Assembly: GCA_017477805.1 (NCBI GenBank)
Contig: JAFUUM010000266.1
Coordinates: 1-5,618, forward strand
DNA from: Lachnospiraceae bacterium
GTDB taxonomy: Bacteria > Bacillota > Clostridia > Lachnospirales > Lachnospiraceae
Length of the DNA stretch: 5,618 nucleotides
Direction: 5' to 3'
Shown: positions 5,372 to 5,618 of the stretch, piece by piece
Layout: each line of letters begins with the position of its first letter
Position numbering within the stretch: the first letter of the stretch is position 1
Notes under the pieces: generated by a model
Databases searched by the model: none
Seen by the model: only the letters and a program-made list of their open reading frames with translations
Told to the model about the DNA's origin: nothing
Made by a program: the position numbers and the translations under genes

Positions 5372-5618
5372 ACCACCACCGCCCCGAAAGGCGCCAGGGA
5401 CAGTTTCGCGATTTTGAAAAACTGCTTGCCAAAAGGAATACCAACAATGGTAAGGCAGAACAGGCATCCGATGATGAAATTACCGAGTGCCAGTTCAAGG
5501 CCGGAGACCAGAAACCATACCACATTCAGTAAAAAGGAGACTGCCCCGCCCTCATAGATTACTTCTTTTCCGAAGGGGCACAGCGATAACACTGAAAGTT
5601 TAAAGCACTGCACGCCCA
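5368..5618 (-). CDS. yccF: YccF domain membrane protein, C-terminal part (runs off right edge)
   Basis: The last 82 codons of a small integral membrane protein of the YccF (DUF307) family; the N-terminus is beyond the right edge. The family is built from two similar halves, each ending in a GIPFG-x-QCFKLAKL-x-x-x-PFG-like block. Here the end of the first half (VQCFKLSVLSLCPFGKEV, visible residues 2-19) is at the edge. The complete second half follows: NVVWFLVSGLELALGNFIIG, LFCLTIVGIPFGKQFFKIAKL, then PFGAVVV before the TGA. Two hydrophobic segments fall at about visible residues 27-40 and 46-60. The molecular role of YccF proteins is not known. A GTG at 5613 is in frame but falls within the conserved first repeat, so it is not taken as the start. 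The stop overlaps the ATG of a possible micro-ORF. Confidence 0.88.
   Translation of the reverse strand, partial: GVQCFKLSVLSLCPFGKEVIYEGGAVSFLLNVVWFLVSGLELALGNFIIGCLFCLTIVGIPFGKQFFKIAKLSLAPFGAVVV

Noticed and set aside
5049..5525. Minus-strand ORF of 158 codons at the right end
   Set aside because: It is out of frame with the clear yccF gene and antisense to the lipoprotein, and has no family signature.

Overview
The window looks like a chromosomal segment of a moderately GC-rich Bacillota/Clostridia bacterium, perhaps Lachnospiraceae. This placement is inferred from the strong AGGAGG-type ribosome binding sites, a Bacillus/Clostridium-type LexA box (GAACNNNNGTTC), AT-rich promoters between GC-richer genes, and the protein families present. 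There is no rRNA, tRNA, CRISPR array, insertion sequence or phage gene. I see ordinary chromosomal housekeeping and accessory genes, and one well-resolved SOS-response unit.

Positions 1-2063 hold a tightly packed minus-strand operon, read right to left. Its genes are an alpha/beta hydrolase of the cinnamoyl/feruloyl-esterase-like type, a P-loop nucleoside/nucleotide-kinase-like protein (GTG start), a small nucleoside 2-deoxyribosyltransferase-like protein (GTG start), and the N-terminal 57 codons of a DUF523 protein that runs off the left edge. The gaps are 15 nt, 30 nt and a 1-nt stop/start overlap, so co-transcription and some translational coupling are likely.

Positions 2064-2233 are an AT-rich divergent intergenic region. 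On the plus strand it carries a sigma-A promoter (TTGCAT, 17 nt, TATGAT) with a perfect LexA operator filling the spacer. This drives a Y-family translesion DNA polymerase (dinB, 2234-3511). Two bases after its stop comes an 85-residue protein of unknown function (3514-3771). Together they read as an SOS-inducible lesion-bypass unit. The 85-residue protein is the least explained gene here and the best candidate for new biology; it may be an accessory or regulatory partner of the polymerase.

That unit converges on, and overlaps by 34 bp, a minus-strand ADP-ribosylglycohydrolase (3738-4556). Upstream of this on the same strand is a TIGR04076-family small protein (4657-4959). Divergent from that is a small plus-strand lipoprotein (5074-5310). 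The right edge holds the C-terminal part of a YccF-type membrane protein on the minus strand (5368 to edge). Its stop overlaps by 4 nt the start of a possible 26-residue hydrophobic peptide (5291-5371).

No single multi-gene novel system stands out. The most testable points are the LexA-controlled dinB plus small-protein pair, the 3' overlap with the ADP-ribosylglycohydrolase, and the coupled micro-ORF after yccF.
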